From Euonymus europaeus (lineage: Eukaryota; Streptophyta; Magnoliopsida; Celastrales; Celastraceae), in contig OY756960.1 of NCBI GenBank assembly GCA_963580455.1, positions 22,255,238-22,319,237 on the forward strand: a stretch of DNA of 64,000 bases, given 5' to 3'. This document shows, in pieces, positions 23,753 through 35,978 of the stretch; the first letter of the stretch is position 1, and every line of letters starts with the position of its first letter. The notes under the pieces were generated by a model. The model saw only the letters and a list, made by a program, of their open reading frames with translations, ran no database searches and had not been told where the DNA came from. Position numbers and translations under genes: made by a program.

Positions 23753-23880
23753 GGTGAATCACACTTGAAATGAGATTGTCACGAGGGAGGAACCCGTTTT
23801 TTGATAGGCATGATGGGGTGAATCACACTTGAAATGAGATTTTCACGAGGGAGGAACCCGTTTTTTGATAGGCATGATGG
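23753..23880. repeat. Two-copy tandem repeat, 64-bp unit, in SelH-like 3' UTR
   Basis: Copies 23753-23816 and 23817-23880 begin GGTGAATCACACTTGAAATG and differ at one base (GATTGTCACG against GATTTTCACG). They start 19 bp after the stop codon, so both are probably in the mRNA. Near identity means a recent duplication. Confidence 0.95.
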
Positions 23881-25384
23881 GGAGGAAACCTTGAAAGTTG
23901 AAACTATTGATTCTTTTTTGTTTGTTGATTGGCGGTGATTTTGCTGACATGCTCATACAAGTAGGTTTAGGTGGTCCGTGTTAGACTAAAATCAGTTTCT
24001 AGTTATTGAAGCAAACACAAAGTAGAATTAGAATGGCAGCATATTGGATCCAATTTGGCAATTATTTTGCAATCGTTTTTGCTCGTTTTTTGGTCCATGT
24101 GATTTCTCTTTCAAAATTTTGGTTCTCTAAATTCATGTGATACAGAAAATAATACTTGCTCAGAGTAAACCTGATGCAGCCATCATCATTCTCCCGAGGT
24201 ATGTTTGTTAGTTCATCAGGCATGTATGCGGTAAATGGCGATGTTTGATAGGGCTTGTGCTTTAGAGTAATTTCAGTGTGAAGACTTTCAAATTTTCTTT
24301 TCTCTATTGGGTTTTATTTTTATTACATAAAAAATTAAATCTTATATTAATTCACATGTCTCTCAATATAATTATATTAGCAAAATTAAAAGACATCTCT
24401 CAATAAAATCACATCAATAAAAATACATATATTCTCCTATATTTTGCGGTATTCATTTCAACTTTCAAGTGTCATTGTACTTGACTCATAGATGGCAGGC
24501 CCAGCCAATAATGGGCCACTGGGCTTTAAAAATCTAGGACACTAGCTTTTGAATTATATTCAGCTACTTATCAGGCCCAACTTTGTTACATCACCTGTAA
24601 CGGCTTGTATACCATCTTGGCCCAGGCACGGTGAAGGAGAACAAAGGCCCAAACAATAAACATAAGAAATCTTTGAAAGTTGGCGATTGGCGACTTCATT
24701 GGTTGTTTTTTAATATTATGGTGGGATTCTATTATTCGTGATTTTTTTGTTTCAAAAGTTTTTAACTTGATTGCATTAAATTATCCATATAAAAATAGGT
24801 AATTGAGGTTCGTAAACATTCGGGTCACTATAAAAATAGATTATAACCAACATGACCGGAGAAAAACAAAAAAAAAATGTTGGATTACAACCAACATTTA
24901 TTCGTGATTAATTAATAAGCACATAGTTTCTCATGCTCTCCATTTAATTTAAAAATCATTTTGAAAGAAAATTTTATTGTCCTAATATTCTGATGGCGAT
25001 TGGGAATATGGCATCGCCCTATAATTAGAAGACTAACTACTTTAATTTCATTTTTTGGTTTTGGTATTGGTATTCCTTTTAAGCTAAAATTATGCAAAAG
25101 GTGTACTTCAATCGACAATTATAATAAAGTTAAACCTAATATGGTATAGTACTGACATCTGCTTAATTCTGCACCATATTCTTCAATCTCATTGCATGAT
25201 TTTATATGATTTAATAAATATGAAAGGGTGCTTTTGCTCTCTGATTAAATTAGTGAATTTAATATGCTAAATTGGGCAAAGATATATGATATACCTACTG
25301 GCTTTTGAAATTTTATTTTGTAGGTAAAGAGAGATTGCTTCTGTGTAATTAATTAATGTAAGTCAAGTGCTATCTATCTATACT
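23881..25384. other. Intergenic, AT-rich, nothing recognised after the 3' UTR
   Basis: The start is 3' UTR of the SelH-like gene. The remainder has no coding or RNA-gene signal that I can support. Confidence 0.5.
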
Positions 25385-25773
25385 CGTATGTATGCTCGCA
25401 GGATTTGCTGGATTTTTCTGGCGAGTATCCTCTATTCGTGGAAAGTTCTGCGCTTTGTTTAAGCATTTGGTAATGGAAAACGACATCATTTTTCATTTTT
25501 TCTGTGCGTATTGATCATCCGCTAAACGTCATTGTTCCCTTATGTTGTTTTCTTCGACTGCTTCACTTGGGCGAGTAGGTTGTTGTATTTCATTCGCGCG
25601 GCTGGGTCTTATATTTTAAAATCACTTTTTGGCGGTTGTGCCGAGGATTTGCTTGAACGCATAGATCGCTTTGGGATTTCCTTTTGGGGTCGTACTGATT
25701 TTCTTGCACAACGAAGCTCCTCGCTACTCAGTAACCCTAGCCCAGACTCAATCGAAGCTACTACCAGATCCAG
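25385..25773 (+). other. Orphan first-exon-like segment with splice donor
   Basis: This stretch is richer in GC than its flanks and contains a run such as GTAACCCTAGCCC, common in plant leaders. It ends CAG/GTAAGT at about 25773, a near-perfect donor. An open frame covers 25532-25777 without ATG at its start. No coding exon follows before a MITE-like block. It may be a 5' exon left from a lost gene, or exon 1 of a non-coding RNA. Confidence 0.35.
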
Positions 25774-25904
25774 GTAAGTCATGGTTCTTCAATTTTGGGT
25801 TCTATGATTGTTATGGTTTGATTGCGACTTTCTGAAGTAGCCTCTACCCTTGTGCATTTTTCCTTTGATATGTACTCTAGAGAAAGGGCCAATGAGCTAA
25901 GCTA

Positions 25905-26277
25905 GGTTCCGTTTGTTTCACAATCGTATTTCATAACTTTAAATAGTCAAAAGTGTTGTGCTTAAAGTTATGAAAAATATTGTGTAATTTTTTTTTGAGG
26001 CCCAACGTTTTAAGCTGTATAAAATGTTCTGAGGTGTTTGGTTCGTTTATTTTTCCTTTAGATTAATTTTGTAGGTAAAATTAAAAAAAAAAATATTACA
26101 AAAAAAATAATTGATAACTTTTAAATACAGAGAGACAATTATATAATATGATTGTAAAATAGTGTGGACCCCATAACTTTAAGCTATGAGAAGTCATGGG
26201 ATGAGTGAATGATAACATTTCATTTTGCAGGTCCCACAACGTTAAGTTGTGCGAGATGTAAAACAAACGGTGTTTTA
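25905..26277. mobile_element. Probable MITE with CCGTTTGTTT inverted ends
   Basis: The left end contains TCCGTTTGTTTCACAAT; the right end, reverse-complemented, reads CACCGTTTGTTTTACAT. The interior is AT-rich and repeats the motif CATAACTTTAA on the left and right. I could not fix the target-site duplication, so the boundaries are approximate. Confidence 0.5.
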
Positions 26278-26734
26278 ATCCCCAACACAGCATAAATGAA
26301 AGCAGAGCATATTACAATATTAAATTATAAATAAAGTCCAAATTGAAGTGAATATGTAATTTAAGCACGTCAATGATTAGGGTTAACGTTTTATATTATG
26401 ATAGCTTCGATTTAGAAGAAGTTAATTTAATATCGGCGAGCAAGAGACGTAAGATTGTATTTTGATCAAATTATGAGTTGGACAGTTTTTTTTTATCTCG
26501 AATAAAAATAAAATTTATGTCAAAATAGACACTAAATATTTATAATTAATATTGAACAATCTATAATTTTCACGTATTTTTCATGTTAAATTTTATCGAC
26601 CACACGTTCTCACACAAAAGACCTCATGAAATGGGAGAGAAACTTCACACTTATTTTCAAGTATAGAATAAGGAAGAGACAGCTAATGTGGGACAACGAT
26701 TATTTGGAGCAAAATATACATTCTAATTTTGATC

Positions 26735-26886
26735 AAAACATAATTATATTTTATTTGAAAAAAAAATAAAGATTAAAAAATGCCCAAATGAATTTAGAAC
26801 AGACCAAGTAAAAACATAATTATATTTTATTTGAAAAAAAATAAAGATTAAAAAAATGCCCAAATCAATTTAGAGCAGACCAAGTA
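26735..26886. repeat. Two-copy tandem repeat, 76-bp unit
   Basis: Copies 26735-26810 and 26811-26886 both start AAAACATAATTATATTTTAT and share AAATGCCCAAAT and CAGACCAAGT. They differ at two bases and at A-tract lengths. Confidence 0.92.
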
Positions 26887-27271
26887 AAATGACGTGCTGT
26901 AAAAAAATTACAGCGGACCCAATCACCCGCTTGATTACTGGAGTTGTGATATTTGTGTCTATCCATTTATTGAGTCTGCAGATAGGTGGAAAGGGGTCAC
27001 ATGTTTATCCAAATAAACAAAAGGGAAAATGGTGACAGGTGGGAGTTGGAATAGAAATGAAGAATATTTGAATAAAACAAATAAAAAGGTTTATTGGATT
27101 TCCAGCACCACTTAGGAATCACCAAATAAATTATTTGGGCTGTGGGCTTAAAGAGGAACATGAAACGCATCAAAACTTTTGGACTTCCAAAGCTTGAGGA
27201 CCATTCTTGAAGTTGACTCCTTCCGCTTAAGAAGTCACGAGGTGATAGATATTAATCACTAAATGTGAATA

Positions 27272-27569
27272 CTATTCCATCCGTTTCTAAATAATTATCG
27301 TTTTAAAATTTTACTTTTGTTTCAAAACATCTGATAGTTTTACAAATGCAAAGCAAAATTAATATTTTTTCTCTCTAAATTTATCATTATTTTCGTTTTT
27401 CACTAAAGGCTTAATAACTGCACATATTAATTAGCTTTATATATTTTTAATAACAGTATTTCGATCCAATGCATTTATTTATTTTTATTAATATTAGGGC
27501 TATTTAATCGTTTCCTTAATTTTTGTACAAAAACCTTAAACGACACTTATTTTGAAACGAAGAGAGTAG
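27272..27569. mobile_element. Stowaway-like MITE
   Basis: The left end CTATTCCATCCGTTTC and the inverted right end CTACTCTCTTCGTTTC match over about 35 bp at roughly 75 percent, including a shared ATCGTTTTAA/GTCGTTTAAG block. TA flanks both ends (27270-27271 and 27570-27571), the mariner/Stowaway target duplication. It is 298 bp, AT-rich and non-coding, with the CTCC(C/A)TCCGTTTC signature of plant Stowaway elements. Confidence 0.75.
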
Positions 27570-28650
27570 TAATTATCCATGAATAAAGTATGAAATAGAA
27601 TCCATCAAACAAACACAATAAACATCAGAACTAAGTAAAATAATAACTATAAAGCAATAAGAAGAAACTCTCCCAATGAAAATATACTCTAACAAGTTCT
27701 CTAGACACTCTTTCAAGCGTAATTGTCCCTAAAAACACACTCTAACAAATTGAATTAACAAAATCCTACAAAATAAGACTTTAGCAAAGCTAGCCCACAA
27801 TTAGGCTGCGTGGTCGATCGATTGACTTCGCTTCTGCCTCCAACACCGGAACTGCTCTAAACACCGGAGCAACTTCTCGAGCCTGTCCAGACAGCATCTG
27901 ACAATGGACAAATATGCAACACAAAATAAGCCAAAACTCCACAACACTTGCATACCTAACAAATGATAGATTTGACGAGACCTGTCAGCCGAGGACCATT
28001 GAGCCCACGTGAACCTCATATGGGTAACACCGGATTCTAATGCCCTCAAATATTCACACGCACACAGAGATATGGATAGGGGGACAAAAACATTTATATG
28101 GACAATGATGTACCCAAACACACATATTGGGTGGTCCTTTAAGAGATTGTTTCTTGAGTTTAGATCAGAGCAATGTACGTCTTGTATTATCCACTCTAGC
28201 TACAACTTGAAACTCTTTTTATTTTTTTTCTCCACAAACTACACGTACGCAATAGGAGCCACAAAACCAAACCAGCTTGCTAGGGACTCAATCCAACTTT
28301 AAGGTTTAATGTTATCATCATGCACTAACCGACAAGGATAGGAAAAGTCTCAAAATGTTGAATGCATGCCAAAGCATTCCCAATCAAAAACTCTTCCCCC
28401 CTCACTCTCTTCACGTGGACAACTCGTGGATTTCAACCATCTTTTCCAACATTTTTATTTTATTACTCTAAGATTCTTCCATTTCAGAAAGGAAAGGAAA
28501 GGCAAGCCAAAAGCTCTTACACCTACATATACACCAAATGGAGATTCCCTCAAACCCAACAAATTATGCCCTAATGTACATAACCAGTTGGATTGGACCC
28601 ACAATATCTCAGATTCTATTCCAAACCCCCCAACATGCCATAGCTACTCT
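27570..28650. other. Intergenic, upstream of the FPF1-like gene
   Basis: No recognised gene. A GC-richer patch at about 27810-28030 carries a 106-codon minus frame without family resemblance. The last 400 bp are likely promoter of the FPF1-like gene. Confidence 0.45.
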
Positions 28651-28652
28651 AC

Positions 28653-28662
28653 TATATATAAA
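28653..28662 (+). promoter_or_regulatory. TATA box of the FPF1-like gene
   Basis: TATATATAAA lies about 110 bp before the start codon, a normal distance for a plant TATA box with a leader of some 75-80 bases. Transcription start near 28690 is inferred. Confidence 0.6.
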
Positions 28663-28763
28663 TCCCCTAGCCTATTGCTCTTCAATCACCAAGTACCAAA
28701 ACCCAACAAATTATCACTAGCTATCAAGCTAACTCTGACAGACAAATTAACCTCACAAGCAGA

Positions 28764-29102
28764 ATGTCTGGTGTTTGGGTGTTCAAGAACAATGGAGTGT
28801 TCCATTTAGTGGAAAAACAAGGAGGAGGAGGAGAAAGCAACAGTGCTTGCTCTTCAAGGAAGAAAGTTTTGGTGCACTTGGCAACAGGTGAAGCAGTATC
28901 TTCATACTCTTATCTTGAGAGCCTCTTAACTGGGCTTGGATGGGAGAGGTATTATGGAGGAGACCCTGACCTCTACCAGTTCCACAAGAACTCCTCTATT
29001 GATCTCATCTCTCTCCCTAGAGATTTCTCCAAGTTCAACTCTGTTTACATGTATGATATTGTCATTAAGAACCCTAATGTCTTCCATGTTAGGGATGTCT
29101 AA
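28764..29102 (+). CDS. FPF1: Flowering-promoting factor 1-like protein
   Basis: A single exon of 112 residues, the normal size and structure for this plant-specific family. It starts [12 protein letters not shown] and contains the family blocks [37 protein letters not shown] and [10 protein letters not shown], and ends [11 protein letters not shown]. There is no signal peptide or membrane segment, so a small soluble protein is expected. Arabidopsis FPF1 and its relatives promote the floral transition at the shoot apex and act with gibberellin signalling; some members instead affect root growth. A Gly/Ser insert ([12 protein letters not shown]) near residues 21-32 is the variable part of the family. 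Which paralogue this is (FPF1, FLP1 or FLP2) cannot be told from sequence alone. Confidence 0.95.
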   Translation: MSGVWVFKNNGVFHLVEKQGGGGESNSACSSRKKVLVHLATGEAVSSYSYLESLLTGLGWERYYGGDPDLYQFHKNSSIDLISLPRDFSKFNSVYMYDIVIKNPNVFHVRDV

Positions 29103-30545
29103 TTCCATACATATACAGTAGCATGCAACTCTCCCATCCTAGGTCGTTTTCCATGCATATATATACATATATATCCCTAAACACTCCCCCTCTCTTTTCT
29201 AGCTAGGGCAGTTCAAGTGTTGTTTGCATCTCATCTTGTTATATATATGGTTTTCTTAGTTTGAGAGTATTTTCATTTACTCAAGTTTTCATTGTGTTTG
29301 TACATATATGGCTTCCTGCCCCTCGTAAGAATAAAGAGTTTGAATTTGTTTGCTATGCTACTATTAATTACCAGCTTATTTACTGTAGTTTTTGATTCAC
29401 ACAATCCTCGCAACAACAAATTCTATATTACTTATTATAATATATGTCTCTATTCATCAATATTAATTCATAATGTACCTGAATCAGCCTTACAGAAAGC
29501 CTGCTCCGCATGTTGGCACTGTTTCCCTGTAAAATCACATCATGAACAAAAGAGTAAAGATCTGAGATCTTGTTGCCAAGGAATCCAACATACTCAGCAT
29601 GCACTAATGAATTTAAACTTAAAGACATCCACCATTTAATTAATTTCTTACTTAATTATATATGATTTCTCAAAAGATACTGCTTCCAAGGATTTTTGCT
29701 TCTTTTGCTTCATGTATCTACAAAATCTAATTATTCAATGACAATATATGAAAACAATGGTGGAGGGCCATGACTCATGACTAGTGGTTTGTCAACACAT
29801 TTTTTCCCAACACAAATAAATGGTATAAACCAAAAAAGTACGAAGTGTTCGGCCCTCAACACTATTATTGTTATTATTTTGTTGAGAGACGGTTTTCGAA
29901 CACTTTCTTAGTACATAAAATGAAATAAGTGGGGAGAGTCGTACTCGATATTTATATGAGATATTATACACATGATTGTTTTTTGAACTACTCGTGATTC
30001 TCTCCCTCGACATTATTTAATATTTGCAAAAGCATTATTTATGCTGTTGATGTTACACCGGATTCTCGATTCTATCCTTATAGTTTAAAACCGTCTCATT
30101 TTTATCATTGATGTTTATTTAACCAACCTATTTATTTATGTTTTGAAATCACTGTTCCGGAGAAACTTAACGGCAAATTGCTTGCGTGTCAACCGGAGGT
30201 ACATGATGGCATTGACACATGATTATATAATTTTTTAATTAAAAATCCACATCATTTTTAGCAAAAGAAAAGCAAATTGAAAAGAAAAATAAAAATAAAA
30301 ACGCGTACTTTCTTCCTCCAGCACCTCTTCGACCTCGGGCTCATATCCTGAGGCGCAGCCGCCGTGGCCAAGGAACTCCGTCATCAAATCGCTTCTCCAT
30401 GAAACTCCCCACAAATCGGTAAAAACGCAAAACCATTGTAAAGGATAGCTAATTAATCAAATCAAAGAGCTAATTGTTTTATGACAGAGCTAGGGTTTCA
30501 AATTCTTCAACCCCTTGAATCCATGGAATTAATAACCATAGCTAA
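29103..30545. other. Intergenic after FPF1-like gene
   Basis: The first 250 bp are probably 3' UTR with TA-rich runs. A GC-rich patch at 30300-30420 can be read on the minus strand as a short open stretch (TEFLGHGGCASGYEPEVEEV) but matches nothing I know. Nothing else is supported. Confidence 0.4.
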
Positions 30546-30844
30546 TTAATAATGAACCAATATGATGTTATACTCGACTGTGGTACCAACATGAGTCTTT
30601 TCCCCAAAATAAGTCTTAACCAGAGCAATCCCTTTGGCCATCTTGAACTTCCCTGTGACTCCAACCACCGCAAGATCGCGTTCCTTGTCCAAAACCGAGT
30701 TCCTCGACATGCCATCAAACGGGGAATCATGGCGGTGATTGTGCCAAATGAGCTGGGGAAGGTGTACTTTCTTGTTTCATGGAAGTAGAAGTCGAGCTTG
30801 GTAATCTGCTTCTGCTTGTGAAGACATGGCTGTGATTGAGCCAA
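30546..30844 (-). pseudogene. Dirigent-family pseudogene with internal deletion
   Basis: On the minus strand the first part reads QITKLDFYFHET and FGTITAM, like the start of a dirigent domain. After a frame change the sequence reads MSRNSVLDKERDLAVVGVTG, FKMAKGIALVKTYF and TTVEYNIILVHY, ending at TAA 30548-30546, which is the C-terminal end of the domain. The roughly 60 residues that normally lie between are missing, and the two halves are in different frames. Intact dirigent proteins are secreted and steer monolignol radical coupling in lignan or lignin synthesis. This copy cannot encode one. No signal peptide exon is seen. Confidence 0.75.
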
Positions 30845-32319
30845 ATGAGAAAGAACATAATTTTTTTTTTCAATTTGATTTTCTTTTGCAAAAAATAATG
30901 TGGATTCTTTTAAAATAATTGTAATTATGTGTGAATGACATCATGTACCTCCGGCTGCCATATAAGCGATTTTTGATTAATTTTTGTTGGAACGGTAATT
31001 TCGGGACATAAATAGATTAGTTCAAATGTTCAATAAACACCGAAACAAGACAGTTTAAACTTTCGAGGATAGAATTGAGAATCCGGTCTAACATCACAGG
31101 AATAAACAATAAACAATGATTTTGAATTTTTGAAATTAATATAGTTGCATACTATATGGTTTAGTTTTGTGATACGTCTACCATTATTTTGAGTTTTACA
31201 ATTATTTGATACATCTATCATAAATGACACCATATACATATACATATATAAATGAGCAAGGATGGCTAGTTAAAATCAATACGGCATTACTGTGCAAAAC
31301 TAGCACCGAATCATTTTTCCACAATCAATTTTTTTTTTCAAAAAACAAAAACAAAATCATAATATGCAATTAAAAAATTGCACGCGAGGAGAGGTACGAG
31401 TATTGACTATTGAGTGGATGATTCTACGAGGTCCCCAGCCCCAATAAATAAAAGAGGACGAAGGGGCCTTCCTTCACATGGATTGGATTTTGACAATTCA
31501 ATATCAAATCACTTTATCACTCGCCTCGTGTTTTCTTAAGGCGGAGTGTGGTCAGGCACGTGATTTCTTTTTCCTTGTGTTCAGGAAAGAAACTCAATTG
31601 AGTCTTTCGATCCTGACTCGTCAATCAATCCACCACAGTTTCTTAATTACACACAACGAGACAGAGATTATAAATGGCAGAAAATAATTAACTTACCAAT
31701 CGCTCTTTAGGCTCAGATCAGTTGTTATGACAGAATTCAATTCAACCTACAAAAAATAAAATAAAAAACACTGCCACACTATTAACTTATATTCATATAA
31801 TTGCTTAAAGAATTTGATTACTGACCATCAGTTGCTCTATCTTTAATCTTCGTTACCTGCACTTTGCCCAAATCTCTGTCCGTCTCTTACATACAACACC
31901 AAAACCATTAGGACCATATTTAGACTAGATAGATCACTTCAGCTGCTACACTTCATAGTTGAAATTTCAATGATCTCAAACGGCTTCCTCTCAATCACCC
32001 AATCAAGCATTATATATTGAGCCAAGCGTGGCCTGCTTCTCAGATCTAAAGCCCACTCCACCCGAATGGCCCAATTCTAGGACAAGCAATTTCAGGAAAA
32101 TAGCAACAACGAACCCACTATGGCCGAAGCCAATTTTGATTTTGTTTTAAAAAAGGAGGCACACGGATTTGTAGATGAACAATCCAAGCATTATATTTAC
32201 AATACAGTTGAAAATAAATAAAGACAAACAGAAAGAGAAATTAAACATAATTTTTTAGATGAGCTTAGATCCCAACTACAGGCCTGCGAGAAGAGTTGGA
32301 GAGTATCGTAATAACGTCA
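30845..32319. other. Intergenic, nothing recognised
   Basis: AT-rich DNA without coding or RNA-gene signals. Sequence close to 32319 is probably 3' UTR of the RPA2 gene. Confidence 0.5.
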
Positions 32320-35184
32320 TCAGGCTGCTTTGAAGTGAAATTCATCCACTGTGGAGTATATTAGGCCTTCATCTTCAAGAGATCTAATAGATTCCCTGCA
32401 CAAAAAAAGGTTTGATGAAGGAAGAAAACGTGTTAGGAAAATAAATGAATGTGTGGGTTCTGCCATCATGCATCAACGTGAAGTGAGGTGAGCAGAGCTA
32501 TTACGTGATCTTCTCTGTTGGAAGTTTCAGGTGTTGAGAAATTTCATCTCTATGTGTCCCTTTCTCTTGTAAACTGCAAAGAAAAATGGTTCCCACAGTT
32601 CAGAAAAAGAAAGAACTGCAGACTTCAACAAAAAGAAACACACAGGTGCACAACTTACGAGCTTGAGGATTGCTGCAGATACTCCAGGACCAATTGATCA
32701 CGGTCCTTGAGTCCATCAACACTGAATTGCATGGAAACCTAGATCCAAGAAAATTATGGAATTAGGGTAGCATACACAACATCAAACACTCTAGATACAG
32801 AAAATTTCCCAAATTAGGTTCATACTTGATTCGTTGGGGATGTCTGATATCCATTTGATCCATTACGCACAGGAGTGTTTAGAGATGAATCTACTTTCTG
32901 AGATTGAGTTACAGCACCACCTAGCTGCTTAAAGTTCAGGTATATGATCAAAAAATAAGGAAGCAGACTATTTGCAGTTTTGCAAGCCAACAATAAATGC
33001 CTCAGCAAATGAATACTGTCACTCCGCAAAACTTGTATTATGTAATTAGCATTACCTGCAATTTGGAATTCTGCATATGAAAATGTATGCAATCAATGAA
33101 GTGGAAAGCAATCTCATCAAAATTCGTCACAAGCCTGAGAGAGGGAGCCAGTTTGTACTACATCAATCTTGGGTGACAGATATGTTATACAGAAAGCATA
33201 TCTAGGCTTGTGCATATCATGATTGACAAACTATCGCCAACAAATACAAATATACTCTAATAACTAGGAGCTTTTGTAAGAGAAGTTCTAAGTAGAGTAC
33301 ATTACACCAGTTATTCCTCATTCAACAAAACATTCTGACACAACTTGAGGCACTTAATATCATATCTTCGGAGTTCACACACCCCTTTCTAAAAGGCAAG
33401 TTCATATTGCTAAGATGTGTACTAAGAGACCTCCAGAGTCACCTTTTGGTCATTTTGATCATAGATGGCTTAAGGACACCTTTGACTGACAACACAACCT
33501 GGATACCCACCTATGACCTAATTGCCTAAGTTTGCTCTTGTTTAGTCAAATTATGCAGAATATGTACATCTACATATCTGAAGAAAACACGCAATAGTTT
33601 CACACCTCGTTGTTTTTCCACCACTGAAATATACTATTAACATGTCTACTGAAATACCATGCTTTATTGCCGCACTCAATGTTTTGAGCACATCAGAACA
33701 ATTGTGAGCTGAATATAACTATTAGTTTCCTACTTTCCCAGACACCCAAATTTCTGAGGAACCTATTATAGGCAATATTAGGCATCATATATTTGTTACC
33801 AAAGGTCACGACCTATTTTTCACAAACTTTGTGGATGTTATACTTGCCAGGTGAGGTTATGTTTATATGTGTTTATCATAAAGCAAAGGATAGAGCAATG
33901 TTCCACTTAAAACGTTCAAGTACTATACAACAGTGTTAAAGACGTATTTGAGTAAAATCAATTATCCAACAAGCCAGAAAAATACAGTACATACTACATA
34001 AAAATATGCTATTCACTCACCTTGCAGAGAAAAGAGCTAACTCTGTAACACCCTGATGGCTTTTCAAGTGCCCATTGAGACGCACATACACTCCATCCCT
34101 GTTAAAAATTGAATTTACCAAAGAAAATAATTGTATTATAGTATAATTTATCAAATATTGGTTAACAAGAGCTGTTGAGGATAAAATCATTGGAAACTCA
34201 CTGTATTGCCTCCATTTCCTTCTTATCAAAAAATTCGTTCACCCTAACAAAAAAAGTAAAAGCCTATTAAGAGCTTTATGGAATCAGCGCTGCAAAAAGT
34301 GAACTCTAATATGAAGCATATTAAAAAGGTCCTCTGTAGATCACAATATTATATGCATGCATCTACAAGGAAAACTATAATTACCATCTTCTACAGTTGA
34401 TGCGCCCTGTTCCATCATCCAAAACGAAATTAACATCTGTGAACTTCTCTGCTTTATCAAAGACCATCCCAACCAATGTAACCTAATGGAACAATAAATC
34501 AAATATCCCTCTCAAAAAGAAGAGTGCAATAAACCAAGGAAACAAAAAGTTCCAAGAGGAGTAACTACATGAAATTAACAAGATAAAGTAGTATTCAACC
34601 AATAATTTACTCCCATGCATCTAAAATGTGCTTGGAATCAATATTTGAATTACTGATGATGCAAAGTCTTTCAATCTATTCTTTTAGATGACAAGGTTAA
34701 CAAGGATAAAAGGAAACTATGCATGCAGTAGTAGAGAGAAAAAAAAAATCCTTACATTAGTAACATCCACGCCGCTGATCACAAAACTCGATTTCTCGTT
34801 GCCGGCAGGGGAAGCTTCATTTATCTGCTTCACCGTCACAGGAACCACACCCCCTGAATCGCGACTCTACAGCCAAAAGAGTACAATTCAAAGTTATTCC
34901 CTCCCACCCCTGACTCAAACAAAAACCCTAAACCCTGGACTTCAATTTCAGAAACGCATAAAAGGAGATCATACAAAATAATAAAAATAAACCACCGCAA
35001 ATAGTGCCTTCGTGATTTTCTGCTATTGTTTTTATCTAATTTTCTATCAAGCCAAACAAAAGGGCAAGAACGAGAAAGTGGAGTTTACTTTTACAGGCGA
35101 AGGAGTGGAATCGGGAAATTGAGATGACGTGAATCCAGCGCCGGAGAATGCTGAGTTGGGGTCGAACTGGCTGCTTGAAAACAT
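32320..35184 (-). CDS. RPA2: Replication protein A 32-kDa subunit
   Basis: Ten exons on the minus strand (35184-35089, 34866-34756, 34482-34385, 34243-34202, 34098-34021, 33134-33056, 32924-32826, 32738-32659, 32573-32505, 32395-32320) give 275 residues, close to the usual size. The N-terminus is Ser/Gly-rich with SP dipeptides, the phosphorylated tail of RPA32. The OB-fold covers about residues 45-165: VVPVTVKQI, NVTLVGMVFDKAEKFTDVNFVLDDGTGRI, CRRWVNEFF, DGVYVRLNGHLK, LVTNFDEIAFHFID. A linker is followed by a C-terminal winged helix (RDQLVLEYLQ to IYSTVDEFHF). RPA2 pairs with RPA1 and RPA3 to coat single-stranded DNA in replication, repair and silencing control. E2F-type sites upstream and telo-box-like repeats in intron 1 fit S-phase expression. 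Confidence 0.96.
34923..34936. promoter_or_regulatory. Double telo-box in RPA2 intron 1
   Basis: AAACCCTAAACCCT is two overlapping telo-box motifs. Such motifs are common near the 5' end of plant replication and translation genes, often beside other cell-cycle elements. It lies in the first intron. Function is inferred. Confidence 0.45.
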
Positions 35185-35300
35185 TTTCGTCGAACCCTAG
35201 AAGATGAAAAGAGGAGAGTAACAAAGATCGGAGGCCATATAAGTAGATCTGTTGAGAGTTTGACATTTGAAGGAGAAAAAAAATGATTTTATCAGCGAAG

Positions 35301-35329
35301 TTCCCGCCATTTTGTTTTAATTTCCCGCC
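35301..35329 (-). promoter_or_regulatory. Pair of E2F-type sites in RPA2 promoter
   Basis: TTCCCGCC at 35301-35308 and TTTCCCGCC at 35321-35329 lie 117-145 bp upstream of the RPA2 start codon. The second is an exact E2F consensus (TTTSSCGC); the first differs at one base. Paired E2F sites are typical of plant replication genes. Confidence 0.65.
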
Positions 35330-35978
35330 TTTTCCAAAAAATTTATCTTTCCTTTGATCTGGCGGGCCTTATGTGTTTATTTGAAGATTGGTAATTTAAT
35401 TTAATTCAATCAAAAAATTTGGTAATTTAATTTTATTGAATTGGCACATTTGGGCTATGAAAAAGCCTACTAAAGCACTTGGTTCAATGGAATTTCTGCA
35501 TTATTAGTCAGAAACCAAAGCCAACAGCAACAAATCAGACGATTGGCTTTGATAGGGTACGTTTATGAACACTATTTTTGATGACTTTGGTCGGAATCCC
35601 GGGGTCTACTGTAAAATTTTTACTGAACGTAATATCATTCAGAGTCCATCTGTGTGACTTGTGTACAGTCAACCGGAAATGAAAAAAAAGATTGATGCGA
35701 TCAAGATGTGAGATCATTTTCATCAAAGCTGGTTGGTTACCCCAGAACAAAATGACTGACTGCCAAAGAAAGCATCACATTTTCATCGAGGACTAAACAG
35801 GTCAACAAGATAGAGCAAAACAATCCATGGAACCTTAATGGAACATTTCATACAACCACATAAAATTGTTGTCAAGTTACAAAAGAGATGATATAGCCCC
35901 TATGCAGCTTTTAGATGCTTGAAAATGGTCTGCAGCTCTTTTTATATCCTTTGCTTCACTTCTATTCAGGCACTGCCA
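35330..35978. other. Short intergenic spacer between RPA2 promoter and DUF1644 gene 3' end
   Basis: No coding signal is seen. It probably holds the rest of the RPA2 promoter and the 3' UTR of the DUF1644 gene. Confidence 0.5.

Noticed and set aside
27801..28121. Minus-strand frame of 106 codons upstream of the FPF1-like gene
   Set aside because: No family resemblance, no splice support and biased composition. Treated as chance.
28366..28809. Plus-strand ORF of 147 codons overlapping the FPF1-like start
   Set aside because: It covers the promoter, TATA box and leader, starts at ordinary sequence, and its composition (Pro/Ser/Asn) fits translated non-coding DNA.
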